Assembly: GCA_028280785.1 (NCBI GenBank)
Contig: JANQLF010000116.1
Span: 1 to 64,000, forward strand
Reading direction: 5' to 3'
DNA: 64,000 nt
Origin: Planctomycetota bacterium
Lineage (GTDB): Bacteria; Planctomycetota; UBA11346
This document shows positions 15,889-24,769 of the stretch, piece by piece. Numbering within the stretch: position 1 is the first letter of the stretch; each line of letters starts with the position of its first letter. The notes below the pieces were generated by a model. It was not told the DNA's origin. It ran no database searches and worked only from the letters and a program-made list of their open reading frames with translations. A program made the translations under genes and the position numbers.

Positions 15889-18669
15889 TTGCGGACTGGT
15901 GGTCGCGCACAACATGTGCGACCGATGTCTGATGATCCGGTTGTTGATGCTTTAGCGCAGTTTTTAGATGATGAACAGGTGAAATCTGATCTGGCCGATC
16001 GCTTGCAGTGGGCCGGTGATGCGAGCATTTATCATATGATTCCGCGCATCGTGGTCTTTCCACGCATGGCCGAAGAAGTCCAGGTCATCATTGGTGTTGC
16101 TGCTCATTTTAATTTGCCAGTGTGCTTTCGTGCTGGTGGCACGAGTTTATCCGGGCAATCGGTGACGCGCGGTATTTTAATCGTGGTCAGTCGATTTATG
16201 CGGCGCATCCGCGTGAAAAATGATGGCGCCGAAGTCGCATGCGGACCGGGAGCTGTTGGTTCGTGGGTTAATGCGGCGTTAGCCAAATATCAAAAGCGCA
16301 TCGGTCCTGATCCAGCGAGTATCCAAGCAGCAGAAATTGGTGGCATCGTTGCCAATAACGCCAGTGGAATGTGCTGCGGTATTCATGAAAATTCGTATCA
16401 GACGGTAACTAATTTAGATTTAGTCTTGGCCAATGGTTATCGCCTACAGACCGGAACGGAACAAGACAATAAACAATTAGAAGAAGAGCAGCCTGAAATT
16501 TATGAGGGGCTTATTGCTATTCGTGATCGCGTCCGTGCTAATGAACAATTGAGTGCGCAGATTAAAAAAGCCTTTAGCACGAAAAATACCGTTGGTTATA
16601 GTCTCAATGCATTTTTAGATGCGGACGAGCCTGCAGCGATTTTGCAAAAATTAGTAGTTGGCAGTGAAGGTACCTTGGCCTTTATCAATGAAGCAACGTT
16701 TCGCACCATTGATTTACCATCACATCGATCCACTGCGCTTTTATTATTTAAAACTGTAGAAGACGCGGGTGACGCCGTGGATGCACTCGCGCAAAGTGGT
16801 GCTGCTGCTGTTGAATTATTAGATGCATTAAGCTTACGCCGCGTTGAAGAAAAATTACCAGAGGCCTTGCCTGCGGGCGATGAGACCGCTGCGTTATTGG
16901 TCGAATACCAAGAGCAAGAAGAAGCGAAATTATTGAAGCGCGTTGAAGAGGCTGAACAGCTTTGTGCGGTACTTGCCTTAGTTAGTCCTGCAAAATTCAC
17001 CGGTGACCCACATGTGCAAGCACAATTATGGTCGGTGCGCAAAGGATTATTCCCGTCAGTCGGTGCAGTGCGTAAAGCAAAAACCGCAGTGGTAATTGAA
17101 GACATCACCTTTCCAGTTGATCAACTTGCCCAAGGGGTGCGGGCACTGCGAAAAATATTTGAAGAATACGATTATAATGACGGCGTCATTTTTGGTCATG
17201 CTAAAGATGGTAATTTACATTTTACGTTAACCCCTGATTTTTCTGATGAACAAGAAGTGGATCGCTATAAACGTTTCATGGACGCTTTGGCAGAATGTGT
17301 TTTGTCGTTTGGTGGTCATTTAAAAGCGGAGCACGGCACCGGACGCAACATGGCGCCGTTTGTTGAAGCGCAGTGGGGTGTCGAAGCCGTCAATATTATG
17401 TACGCGGTTAAAGATTTATTGGACCCGAATGAATTATTGAATCCAGGTGTTTTGCTGACTGATGATAAGCAGGCGCATATTAAACATTTAAAAATCATGC
17501 CACAGGTTAACGAGATTGTTGACCGATGCATTGAATGCGGATTTTGTGAGCCTGTTTGTCCGAGTCGTGATGCAACGTTATCACCACGCCAACGTATTTC
17601 CTTATTGCGCCACGCTGCTCAAGGCCCTGAGCAAGAGCATGCGGTAGAGGAAATTTGGCAGCATAAAGGTTTAGATACCTGTGCCGCTGATGGTATGTGC
17701 GCTACAGCTTGTCCGGTCGATATTAATACCGGCGATCTAGTGAAATTTCAGCGTACACAAAAACGTGGTGGCTTTAAAAAATGGCTGGCAAAACGCGCGG
17801 CGAATAATTTTTCGTTAACCTGTTGGTCAGCGAAGCAGGGGGTGCGGGTTTTACGCTGGGTTGGCTTAAAACGTTTACCAAAACGCCAAGTGTATTTACC
17901 CAAAGCTGCGCCTGCATTTCCAAAAAAATGGACGCAAGACGGTGCACGGCGTACATTGGTGTATATGCCAAGTTGTTTAAGCCGCAGCTTTCACAGCCAT
18001 GGTTTATCTGCACCGCAAGCCTTGCAAAAAATTGCCGATGCAGCAAATATTGAATTAATAATTCCGCCAAAAGTTGGCTCGTTGTGTTGTGGGCAGCCAT
18101 TTGCCTCAAAGGGTTTTCCCGATATTGCAGATCAGATGCAGCTTCGCATTCAAGAACAATTAGCTGCGATTAAACAAGAACATGAAAAAGTATTAATTAT
18201 AGATACCAGTACCTGTGCCAGTCAATTGGAATCAATGAAAAAAGCTCTGCCTGATTGGGAGATTGTTCATCCTGCTGCGGCGTTAACCGATATATTTATT
18301 CCGGTCTTGCGTGAAAAAGATGTATTAAAAGAAGCATCGCTCGATGTGATTTTACATCCAACCTGTAGCGAACGTAAGCATAATTGGATGAGTGAGCTGA
18401 GCGCGAGTGCAAATAGCGTCGCTGATGCCATCGTACCAGCGGATGGTGGCTGTTGTGGTATGGCAGGTGATCGTGGTTGGTTGGAACCTAGTCTAACGGC
18501 CGCCGCAACCGCACGCGAAGCAGCGGAAGTAATGGCGATTACTGAGCAAAAAACGATACAAAAGTCAGCTTGCACCAATATGGCATGTGGATTAGCCCTT
18601 GAAGCGGGTACCGGTAATGCGTATGAACATCTGTGGTCATTGGTGGCCGAACAGATAAAAGAAAGCTAA
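15889..18669 (+). CDS. FAD-linked oxidase fused to Fe-S / CCG domains (D-lactate or 2-hydroxyacid dehydrogenase type)
   Basis: A 926-residue fusion. Residues about 40-270 are an FAD-binding type 4 domain (FRAGGTSLSGQSVTRG, GGIVANNASGMCCG, VVGSEGTLAFI). Residues 270-530 are the FAD-oxidase C domain (FGHAKDGNLHFTL, EHGTGRN). Two 4Fe-4S motifs follow (CIECGFCEPVCP near 545, CAADGMCATACP near 602), then a CCG heterodisulfide-reductase-like domain (SLCCGQPF, GGCCGMAGDRGW). This layout is that of Dld-type D-lactate / 2-hydroxyacid dehydrogenases passing electrons to the respiratory chain. The track start is TTG; ATG 15925 (MSDDPVVDAL) is an equal candidate, and neither has a clear Shine-Dalgarno site. 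Confidence 0.88.
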   Translation: MRTGGRAQHVRPMSDDPVVDALAQFLDDEQVKSDLADRLQWAGDASIYHMIPRIVVFPRMAEEVQVIIGVAAHFNLPVCFRAGGTSLSGQSVTRGILIVVSRFMRRIRVKNDGAEVACGPGAVGSWVNAALAKYQKRIGPDPASIQAAEIGGIVANNASGMCCGIHENSYQTVTNLDLVLANGYRLQTGTEQDNKQLEEEQPEIYEGLIAIRDRVRANEQLSAQIKKAFSTKNTVGYSLNAFLDADEPAAILQKLVVGSEGTLAFINEATFRTIDLPSHRSTALLLFKTVEDAGDAVDALAQSGAAAVELLDALSLRRVEEKLPEALPAGDETAALLVEYQEQEEAKLLKRVEEAEQLCAVLALVSPAKFTGDPHVQAQLWSVRKGLFPSVGAVRKAKTAVVIEDITFPVDQLAQGVRALRKIFEEYDYNDGVIFGHAKDGNLHFTLTPDFSDEQEVDRYKRFMDALAECVLSFGGHLKAEHGTGRNMAPFVEAQWGVEAVNIMYAVKDLLDPNELLNPGVLLTDDKQAHIKHLKIMPQVNEIVDRCIECGFCEPVCPSRDATLSPRQRISLLRHAAQGPEQEHAVEEIWQHKGLDTCAADGMCATACPVDINTGDLVKFQRTQKRGGFKKWLAKRAANNFSLTCWSAKQGVRVLRWVGLKRLPKRQVYLPKAAPAFPKKWTQDGARRTLVYMPSCLSRSFHSHGLSAPQALQKIADAANIELIIPPKVGSLCCGQPFASKGFPDIADQMQLRIQEQLAAIKQEHEKVLIIDTSTCASQLESMKKALPDWEIVHPAAALTDIFIPVLREKDVLKEASLDVILHPTCSERKHNWMSELSASANSVADAIVPADGGCCGMAGDRGWLEPSLTAAATAREAAEVMAITEQKTIQKSACTNMACGLALEAGTGNAYEHLWSLVAEQIKES

Positions 18670-18671
18670 GT

Positions 18672-20018
18672 ATGCCGCAACAACAGCGTCCAAATATTTT
18701 ATTGGTCATGACCGACCAGCAGCGCTTTGATACCATTCAAGCCTTGGGAACTAATTTTTCTGCCGAAACACCCACCATGGATTTTTTGGCGCGTGAAGGG
18801 ATTACCTTCGACAGTTGTTTTTGCACCGCGCCAATTTGTTCGCCATCGCGCTCTACGGTGATGACCGGTTTATTCCCAAGCCAAGCCGGCATGTCTGGGA
18901 ATTTATACGCACCGTGTCCACCACTGAATCCGTGCATTCCAACCATTGGCAAATTATTTCGCAACGCTGGTTACGAAACTGCTTATCATGGTAAATGGCA
19001 CATGGGTGGTGATGTCAAAGATTACGGTTTTGAAGTTGGTGAAGAAACGACACACGATGAGACTGCGCGTTTAATGGCCAGTCGTTTTTGGCGCGACCGC
19101 GACTGGATGGAAAATGAACGTCCATTCTGCCATGTTGTTTCCTTTATTAATCCACATGATCATTATTTTTATGATCCTGATAAAACAGTCGCCGACTATC
19201 AGCGTCCATGGAAGAATTTAGATCGCGATGTCAGTAATGTACCGACTCCGGCAACCAATGGCATGGTTGATTGGCCAGAAGAACGTTGGGGTGCTTACGC
19301 CGAATTTTACAGCGAGCAATTAGAGCGCCTCGATAAAGACCTCTATGAATTATTACATCAATTTAAAACTGGTGGTTTTTATAATAACTCTTGGATAATT
19401 TTCACGACCGATCACGGTGATATGGCTGGCGAACATAATTTAGCCTTTAAGGGCTCATACATGTACGAAGGCCAAGTGCGCATCCCGCTAATTATTATTC
19501 CACCAATGACGCGCTTTGCTGGCGCCGATCGCAGTGGCAGCTTTAAACACGACATTGAAACGAATAAACAAGTCAGTGCTTTGTGTAGTAATATAGATAT
19601 TTTACCAACCATGCTCGACATCGCCGGCATTGAACAGCCAGCTAATATTCCAGGAAAAAGTTTATTATCGCACGTCAAAGACGGAGTAGATGAGGATAAC
19701 CACGACTGTGTCTTTGCTGAATGGCATTTACCACCAATTCGCATGGCGCGCACATCAAAATGGAAATATGTGCGTTATTTAAAACAAGGTGAAGAATTAT
19801 ACGACCTCACCAACGATCCACATGAATGTGTGAATCTTGCTGATAATAATGAATATGTTGGTCAATTAGACGAAATGCGTGAGCGCTTAGATAAACATAT
19901 CGCCGAAACTAAAGATCCGTTTAACGACTTAGACAAGCACGAATTTATTTACAATCCAAGCGCACATACCAAGCGCGGCACCACCGATAATTTTAAATCG
20001 GGCAAGGCTGAAAAATAA
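18672..20018 (+). CDS. sulfatase (CSPSR active site)
   Basis: A 448-residue type I sulfatase starting MPQQQRPNILLVMTDQQ at 18672, two bases after the oxidoreductase stop; the track start at 18633 lies inside that gene. The formylglycine Cys is C56 in ICSPSRSTVMTG, and the metal ligands include the DQ of MTDQQ and DH of TTDHGDMAGEH. No signal peptide is visible, so it may act on imported sulfated oligosaccharide or leave by another route. It probably shares a transcript with the PhyH and FAD/FeS genes. The substrate is unknown. Confidence 0.94.
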   Translation: MPQQQRPNILLVMTDQQRFDTIQALGTNFSAETPTMDFLAREGITFDSCFCTAPICSPSRSTVMTGLFPSQAGMSGNLYAPCPPLNPCIPTIGKLFRNAGYETAYHGKWHMGGDVKDYGFEVGEETTHDETARLMASRFWRDRDWMENERPFCHVVSFINPHDHYFYDPDKTVADYQRPWKNLDRDVSNVPTPATNGMVDWPEERWGAYAEFYSEQLERLDKDLYELLHQFKTGGFYNNSWIIFTTDHGDMAGEHNLAFKGSYMYEGQVRIPLIIIPPMTRFAGADRSGSFKHDIETNKQVSALCSNIDILPTMLDIAGIEQPANIPGKSLLSHVKDGVDEDNHDCVFAEWHLPPIRMARTSKWKYVRYLKQGEELYDLTNDPHECVNLADNNEYVGQLDEMRERLDKHIAETKDPFNDLDKHEFIYNPSAHTKRGTTDNFKSGKAEK

Positions 20019-20024
20019 GAACTA

Positions 20025-20819
20025 TTATTCCCAATTAGGCAGGGTGCTCGGATCAATAGCGCCCATGGCCATAAAATGTGGGTTAAGAATATTTTCTTTA
20101 TTATATTCCAAGCTGTGACCATCACTTTTTACAATCGAGCCACCGGCAGCCAATAATACAGCGTGTGCAGCAGCAGTATCCCATTCACTGGTCAATCCTA
20201 TGCGCGGATAAATATCTGCTGATCCGTCAGCGACATGGCAAATTTTTAATGATGAACCTACTGATTTACACTGAACGTTGCCACAGCGTTTAATAAATGA
20301 CTCTAATTCTTCACTCCGATGCGAACGACTTGCTACAATTTTCAATGGGTCGCTGTCTTGTTTTTCATAAACCTTAATGTCATCGCGTTTCCCTTTATCC
20401 TCCAACCAAGCGCTTTGATTAACAAGACCACCATAAGTGAGGTTTAATGCTGGGGCGTGAACGATACCTAACGTTGGTTCACAATTTTCAATTAGTGCAA
20501 TATTAACGGTAAATTCACCGTTCTTTTTGATGAATTCTTTCGTGCCATCGAGAGGATCGACGAGCCAAAACGTAGTCCAGTCCTTGCGCTCTTCATAAGT
20601 AATGCTTTTGGATTCTTCAGATAGTATGGGAATATCTGGAGTAAGTTCTTGTAGTGCACTGAAAATAATATTATGCGCGGCGGTGTCAGCGGCTGTGAGT
20701 GGAGAACGGTCATCTTTATCGACAAATGCAATATCTGTGTCTTGATAAATTTCCATAATCGCATCACCGGCCTGCTTTGCGATGCTTTGAATGTCTATTA
20801 TTAGTTTTTGTTTATCCAT
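20025..20819 (-). CDS. cysQ: 3'(2'),5'-bisphosphate nucleotidase CysQ
   Basis: A 264-residue inositol-monophosphatase-fold enzyme that removes the 3' phosphate of PAP, the by-product of PAPS-dependent sulfation. It has DKDDRSPLTAADTAAH near 35, the metal site DPLDGTKEFI at 88-97, and EWDTAAAHAVLLAAGG near 213, all of the CysQ type. It lies 8 bases downstream of cysC on the same strand, so the pair is an operon that makes PAPS and clears PAP. Confidence 0.95.
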   Translation of the reverse strand: MDKQKLIIDIQSIAKQAGDAIMEIYQDTDIAFVDKDDRSPLTAADTAAHNIIFSALQELTPDIPILSEESKSITYEERKDWTTFWLVDPLDGTKEFIKKNGEFTVNIALIENCEPTLGIVHAPALNLTYGGLVNQSAWLEDKGKRDDIKVYEKQDSDPLKIVASRSHRSEELESFIKRCGNVQCKSVGSSLKICHVADGSADIYPRIGLTSEWDTAAAHAVLLAAGGSIVKSDGHSLEYNKENILNPHFMAMGAIDPSTLPNWE

Positions 20820-20827
20820 TAAGATTA

Positions 20828-21448
20828 TTATTTATTCAATCCATGAATAAAATTATGATCATGAATATAATCGACTATTTTTTGTACGCAGTCTTCCACC
20901 GATAGTTGCGACGTATCAAGTGCGATATCAGGTTTGGTGGGTGCCTCGTATGCACTGTCGATACCGGTAAAATTTTTAATCTCACCGGCGCGCACTTTTT
21001 TATACAGACCCTTAGGATCGCGTTCTTCACAAACAGCTAATGGCGTTGAAACATACACTTCGATAAATGGATGTTCACCAGCGAGTTCGCGTGCAGCCGC
21101 ACGGTCTTTGGCAAACGGCGAAATAAACGCCGTAATCGCTATCGCACCGGCGTCAGCAAATAAATTAGCTACTTCAGCACAGCGACGAATGTTTTCAGTG
21201 CGATCCTCGTCAGAGAATCCGAGATCTTTATTCAGGTGATGGCGAACATTATCCCCATCAAGCACGTAAGCGAAGCGGCCATTTTGAACCAAGTATTGCT
21301 CTAAAGCTCGGCTAACTGTGGATTTCCCTGCTCCACTCAAGCCGGTAAACCAAAAGATGCAGCCCTTTTGCTTAAGCAGCTGTTCGCGTTGTTCACGTCG
21401 AACTAAACTATGATCCCAAGTTAAGTTATCAGACTTTGGTTTACTCAT
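20828..21448 (-). CDS. cysC: adenylylsulfate kinase CysC
   Basis: A 206-residue kinase that phosphorylates APS to PAPS, the universal sulfate donor. The P-loop is GLSGAGKS at 36-43, followed by YVLDGDNVRHHLNKDLGFS, the GAIAITAFISPF segment and CEERDPKGLYKKVRAGEI, all diagnostic of APS kinase. No ATP sulfurylase gene is present in the window. It is the first gene of the cysC-cysQ pair. A TPR-sulfotransferase gene follows further along on the same strand, beyond the EF-hand gene. Confidence 0.96.
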   Translation of the reverse strand: MSKPKSDNLTWDHSLVRREQREQLLKQKGCIFWFTGLSGAGKSTVSRALEQYLVQNGRFAYVLDGDNVRHHLNKDLGFSDEDRTENIRRCAEVANLFADAGAIAITAFISPFAKDRAAARELAGEHPFIEVYVSTPLAVCEERDPKGLYKKVRAGEIKNFTGIDSAYEAPTKPDIALDTSQLSVEDCVQKIVDYIHDHNFIHGLNK

Positions 21449-21552
21449 TTGCTTGAGCCTAGTGTTTATGTCAAAATGGCTAGCCTAGATAAGCTTGTTC
21501 TTGAGCTCTTGAGATATTCACATATACATTTGGACCCTAGATGAGGTTAGTT

Positions 21553-22311
21553 ATGAGAGTTTTACTTTTGTTCATTATGATAAGTAGTGCATGTTGTTTT
21601 TCTGCTGAAGAAGGTGTGCCGGCAACTGGTGCAAACGGTTCCCCTAAAGAAGAAAAGCCTGACACCTTTAATCATGATAAAAATAAGTTTAAAGAAAAAG
21701 CAAAGAGGATGAAAGAGGAGCGTAGCCGAGTTGAACGCAATCGAGACAAGAAAAAAAAGAAATTAGTTCAGTTTGCAGCAGAGGATCTCGAAATGCTTCA
21801 TGAGATCATGGATACGGATAAAAATGGTGTCTTGAGCAAAGAAGAGCTGAGTGCTTTTAATAAAGCGCAGGAAACCTTAATTGTCAAAAAGGAAGAATTG
21901 GCTTTCAAAAGAATCGATGTTAATGGTGATGGTGTAATCAGCATAGAAGAACAGGTGAATGCAAAACTAAGTGAAATTCATGAAAAAGGCAAGAAGACGC
22001 TTTTGATGCTCAAAGAGAAAAGGCCCGAAGAATTTGCTAAACATGACACTGATGGAAATGGTGAAGTAAACGATGAAGAGTGTGCTGCTTTTACTAAGAT
22101 TCGTGAGCAAATGGAATCGGACCGAATGAAAAAGCGTGATAAAACTACTTTCATGAAAATGGATGCCGATAAAGATGGCTTGGTGACCTACCGTGAGTTG
22201 CATACTTATGTCGCGACCTTACTTAAGAAGCAGAAGGATGCAGCCAAGCAGCGCAAGGAACAAGCTGGCAAAAAAGAGATGCCCAAGCCTCAAACAAAAG
22301 AGTCAATGTAA
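21553..22311 (+). CDS. secreted EF-hand calcium-binding protein
   Basis: I prefer ATG 21553 (MRVLLLFIMISSACCFSAEE), which has GAGG 6 bases upstream; the track starts at 21541. A signal peptide leads into a charged coiled-coil-like region (KEKAKRMKEERSRVERN) and then four EF-hand loops. In the track numbering these are DTDKNGVLSKEE at 91, DVNGDGVISIEE at 126, DTDGNGEVNDEE at 169 and DADKDGLVTYRE at 208. All have acidic residues at the calcium positions. The tail is Lys/Gln-rich. It likely binds calcium in the periplasm or outside; the partner is unknown. A strong terminator follows. Confidence 0.85.
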   Translation: MRVLLLFIMISSACCFSAEEGVPATGANGSPKEEKPDTFNHDKNKFKEKAKRMKEERSRVERNRDKKKKKLVQFAAEDLEMLHEIMDTDKNGVLSKEELSAFNKAQETLIVKKEELAFKRIDVNGDGVISIEEQVNAKLSEIHEKGKKTLLMLKEKRPEEFAKHDTDGNGEVNDEECAAFTKIREQMESDRMKKRDKTTFMKMDADKDGLVTYRELHTYVATLLKKQKDAAKQRKEQAGKKEMPKPQTKESM

Positions 22312-22346
22312 AAATAAACCCCGATTCTTAATCGGGGTTTATTTTT
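22311..22346. terminator. strong bidirectional intrinsic terminator
   Basis: A 16-base perfect stem AAAATAAACCCCGATT with loop CTTA and its complement ends in a T-run; the A-run on the left makes it work on both strands. It overlaps the end of the EF-hand gene and the stop of the convergent sulfotransferase gene. Confidence 0.93.
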
Positions 22347-24525
22347 AGTATGATTCAGGAATATGTTCAAATAAGTCGCTCAGATGATCTTCGTAGCGTT
22401 TCCAACGAGCAACTGATCGTTTATAAATTGGTTGACGTACTTGCATAACGCTTGCTGTTTTAACTGCACGTTTGTTGTTTTGAAAGTCCAAACAGGTCGG
22501 ATCATATTCGATATCTAAAAAATTGAAAATACCTTTTGCAGCTGTTTCGAGATCACCCACAGAATCTTCGTAGAAAACATCGTGAATCTTACCGGGCATC
22601 TGCGCTTCCCAGTGTTTCATGAGGCGTATATAACCATCAATGCGACCTGCGATGTCTTCTGGATTGTTGGCCCAACGAATTGCTTTGAATTGAGTTATAT
22701 AGGCAGAAAGCGCTACATCGCGTAGATTACGGCGACAATTAATGATTTTAGCATTGGGAAATAAAGACATTATTAATCCTGCATGCATATAATTGTCAGG
22801 CATTTTGTCGGTGATGTATGGTTCGCCTTCTGCTAGGTCACGCATTTTATTGAGTGTTTCTTCGGCAAATGCATTTATTTGAGTTGGATTTAATTGTGTG
22901 TAACAAGCGGCTGGGATTTGTTTCATCTGCATGCGACGAGGGAGGCTGTCTGCTAATTGCGCTACGTTAGCTAGTTCTCCCGCACCAAAAATACTCGGGT
23001 GGCCTGAAACAACTTGTTCAATTAATGTTGTTCCTGATCGGGGTACGCCAATGATGAATATTGGAGTTTTGCTATTAACTCCATGTTGTGCTTTTTCTTT
23101 GATTTTTTCGGCAGTGAAATGTTCTATTTGGTTATCAATAAACTTCTTGTGGTGATCGCGATGATAGTGTTCATTTTTGTGTTCACGCACATGTTGTTGA
23201 ATAGCATTAGCGGTTCGCATAGTGGTAGCAGCTTCTTCTGCCTCTTTTTTCGCATCTAATACTGATGCCAACGTGTAATTTGCAGTCATGCGACCAACTT
23301 CATGGATGCTGAGGTTATTTGCTTGTTCTTTTAAAACAGCAACTTCTTCATCAGTTGTTTCAGCTCGTTTTGTCGCAGCGACATAGTGTAATGCAGCAGG
23401 ATTTTTGGGGTGCAATTTTAATACTTCACGTGCGAAATGAACACACTCTTCAATTTTTCCTTTTTCGTAATACCAACGTGAAGTGGTTAACAAGCAGCCT
23501 ACTCGGTCACCAGGTAACTGTTGAGCTTCTTCCAATAACTCTAGTGCTTCATCATAGCGTTGTAATTCCATGAGTGCATTGGCGTATCCGACTTTCGGGT
23601 CTGATAAGTTTGGTGCACAGTCGATGGCTCGTTTAAATGCGGCTATCGCATCATCATAACGCATACGGTCTGCATACAGACCACCTAAGAGTCCATGATA
23701 GCGTGCTTCTTTTGGTGCAAGTTTGCTTGCATGTAAAAACGCTTGCTCTGCTGGTTCTAATCTGCCAATTGATTGTAATGTTTGACCGACGTTGCAATGG
23801 GTTATGGCTAAATCTGGATTAATAGAGAGGGATCTATCATAGAGCGCCAAGGCAACATCAGGATTACCACGAACGCGAAATACATTAGCTAGATTGTTGT
23901 GTGCTTCAGGAAGCTCGGGGCCCAAGGCCGCTGCAATTTGGCATTGGCATAGTGCTTCATCAACTCGACCACAATCAAGCAGAGCTTGGCCATAATTACA
24001 TAACGCCGGAGCAAATCCTGGGCTTGCTTTGACAGCGTCTTCGAAGGCGCTTAATGCAGCCTCAATTCCTTTGGTTTGTCTCAGGAAATTTGCTAAATTA
24101 TTATAAGCACCAGTGCTCTTCGGATTTATTTCAATGGCCTTACGGAAAAGTGCTTCGATTTCCTCAGGCTCACTGCGTTTTTGCATTAAGACTACACCAA
24201 GAATATTATATGCCTCTCCAGTGTTGCTATTTAGTGCGATGGCTTTCCGTGCATGCTTTTCACATGATTCTATATCACCAACGGTACGGTAGGCATCGGC
24301 TAAATTGGAGTGATAGGTGGCTTCGCCCGGTTTTATTTCAGTGGCTGCACGCATCTTTTCGATGCCAGTATGATGGTCACCGCTTTGGTGCGCTATGACT
24401 CCAAGTAAGTGGAGGGCATCAGGATTCTTGGGGTTAATACTTAAAGCATTATTATAACATTGGATAGCTTCTTGAATGCGGCCTGCTTTATGGTGTACAA
24501 CGCCGTTATCTACTTCACTTGGCAT
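22345..24525 (-). CDS. TPR-repeat sulfotransferase
   Basis: A 726-residue fusion. Residues about 5-430 hold a series of tetratricopeptide repeats (for example PDALHLLGVIAHQSGDH, AYNNLANFLRQTKG, EAHNNLANVFRVRGN). The C-terminal 250 residues are a PAPS-dependent sulfotransferase domain with the 5'-phosphosulfate loop IIGVPRSGTTLIEQ near 486 and YITDKMPDNYMHAG after it. It would transfer sulfate from PAPS to a sugar, lipid or protein; the acceptor is unknown. cysC and cysQ lie close by on the same strand but are separated from it by the EF-hand gene and terminator. Confidence 0.92.
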   Translation of the reverse strand: MPSEVDNGVVHHKAGRIQEAIQCYNNALSINPKNPDALHLLGVIAHQSGDHHTGIEKMRAATEIKPGEATYHSNLADAYRTVGDIESCEKHARKAIALNSNTGEAYNILGVVLMQKRSEPEEIEALFRKAIEINPKSTGAYNNLANFLRQTKGIEAALSAFEDAVKASPGFAPALCNYGQALLDCGRVDEALCQCQIAAALGPELPEAHNNLANVFRVRGNPDVALALYDRSLSINPDLAITHCNVGQTLQSIGRLEPAEQAFLHASKLAPKEARYHGLLGGLYADRMRYDDAIAAFKRAIDCAPNLSDPKVGYANALMELQRYDEALELLEEAQQLPGDRVGCLLTTSRWYYEKGKIEECVHFAREVLKLHPKNPAALHYVAATKRAETTDEEVAVLKEQANNLSIHEVGRMTANYTLASVLDAKKEAEEAATTMRTANAIQQHVREHKNEHYHRDHHKKFIDNQIEHFTAEKIKEKAQHGVNSKTPIFIIGVPRSGTTLIEQVVSGHPSIFGAGELANVAQLADSLPRRMQMKQIPAACYTQLNPTQINAFAEETLNKMRDLAEGEPYITDKMPDNYMHAGLIMSLFPNAKIINCRRNLRDVALSAYITQFKAIRWANNPEDIAGRIDGYIRLMKHWEAQMPGKIHDVFYEDSVGDLETAAKGIFNFLDIEYDPTCLDFQNNKRAVKTASVMQVRQPIYKRSVARWKRYEDHLSDLFEHIPESY

Positions 24526-24769
24526 AATGATTATCCCATCAAAGGTGAGGAAGGGTTAGGCAGGATGAAGGGAATTTTGTCAAGACAATACTCAGGGTTA
24601 AGGGGTGGTGTGACGCAGCTCACTATAGGATCTTACCAAACTCCATGCCTGATGATTGACCCTGCGTGACTACGTTATAAAAGTGCTAGTTCACGTTGAA
24701 TTGGGTGATGAAAATTCTATTTCAAACTTTTTAACGTGTTTTTTAACATGACATTAAAGGACATTCCTT

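Noticed and set aside
16596-17108. 170-residue minus-strand ORF inside the FAD/FeS gene
   Set aside because: Ser/Ala/Thr-rich composition of an antisense shadow; the plus-strand frame has clear FAD-oxidase motifs.
18633-18671. Upstream extension of the sulfatase gene in the track
   Set aside because: It lies within the oxidoreductase gene; MPQQQRPNILLVMTDQQ at 18672 is the normal N-terminus for the family.
24656-24681. TTGACC...TATAAA promoter before the first giant protein gene
   Set aside because: The spacer is only 14 bases, too short for a normal sigma-70 promoter.
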